Origin: Firmicutes bacterium UBA4882
GTDB lineage: Bacteria; Bacillota; UBA4882
DNA: 5,699 nt
NCBI GenBank assembly: GCA_002399265.1
Contig: DHDG01000012.1
Location: 1,361 to 7,059, forward strand
Reading direction: 5' to 3'
Under the pieces are notes generated by a model, which saw nothing but the letters and a program-made list of their open reading frames with translations, was not told where the DNA came from and made no database searches. A program made the position numbers and the translations under genes. Shown here one piece after another: positions 5,502 through 5,699 of the stretch; positions within the stretch are counted from its first letter, which is position 1, and each line of letters opens with the position of its first letter.

Positions 5502-5699
5502 TTAGTAACCCTCATGAGGTTCCTGGCGATCCATGCCGGGCACAAGTTTCGGAAAATGCAGCTGCCGCAGCGCCTCATACAAGACTATTGCGGCTGAATT
5601 GGCCACATTCAGCGATCGACACTGCGATGCCATCGGAATTCTGATTGTCGCATCCGGGTTGCTCCATAACAGCTCTTTGGGAAGGCCTCTGCTTTCAGC
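5502..5699 (-). CDS. trmL: tRNA (cytidine(34)-2'-O)-methyltransferase, C-terminal end (runs off right edge)
   Basis: TrmL uses S-adenosylmethionine to methylate the ribose 2'-OH of the wobble nucleotide in certain tRNA-Leu species; it is a small SPOUT (trefoil-knot) enzyme that works as a dimer. Seen: the last 65 residues and a TAA stop. They include ESRGLPKELL (visible residues 2-11), matching the conserved glycine-rich loop after SPOUT motif 2, and IPMASQCRSLNVANSAAIVL (21-40), the knot motif 3 that binds the methyl donor, followed by YEALRQL. A complete family member is about 150-160 aa, so roughly 60% lies outside the window. The short tail (KLVPGMDRQEPHEGY) is unremarkable. The gene ends 119 nt before the nucleotidase start, and a promoter may lie between, so the two need not be co-transcribed. 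Other SpoU-family methyltransferases share motif 3, but the short C-terminus and the NVANSAAIVLYEALRQ wording favour TrmL. Confidence 0.88.
   Translation of the reverse strand, partial: AESRGLPKELLWSNPDATIRIPMASQCRSLNVANSAAIVLYEALRQLHFPKLVPGMDRQEPHEGY

Overview
The window looks like a chromosomal segment from an endospore-forming, probably anaerobic member of the Bacillota. The evidence is a GerA-family spore germination receptor subunit, strong Shine-Dalgarno sites, a TTG start, and roughly balanced base composition. A diderm spore-former (Negativicutes, Sporomusaceae-like) would fit the gene content, but nothing here proves that placement. Every supported gene lies on the minus strand, so transcription runs from high to low coordinates.

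Upstream block (5699 to 3671): the C-terminal end of a TrmL/SpoU-type tRNA 2'-O-methyltransferase enters from the right edge. It is followed by a secreted 5'-nucleotidase/UshA-family metallophosphoesterase with a signal peptide and its own strong RBS. Next comes a tRNA-Val(CAC) gene with its own promoter, ending in a strong intrinsic terminator. No terminator is visible between the nucleotidase and the tRNA, so this hairpin may end both transcripts.

Downstream block (3540 to 1): four tightly packed genes look like one operon. They are a long-chain trans-polyprenyl diphosphate synthase, a hydrogenase-maturation-protease-like protein (stop codon directly abutting the ATG), a geranylgeranyl-reductase-family FAD oxidoreductase (24 nt gap), and the first 239 codons of a GerA-family germination protein (19 nt gap, TTG start). 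The gerA gene runs off the left edge.

The prenyl synthase and the GGR-family reductase together suggest synthesis and saturation of a long isoprenoid chain, such as a quinone side chain or another polyprenyl lipid. The protease-like gene has no hydrogenase gene beside it in this window and lacks the usual histidine metal ligand. The germination gene joined to the end suggests co-expression, but a functional link is only inference. No mobile elements, CRISPR arrays or long gene-free stretches were seen; the longest gap without a gene is the 3541-3720 stretch, which holds the tRNA terminator and no clear promoter.
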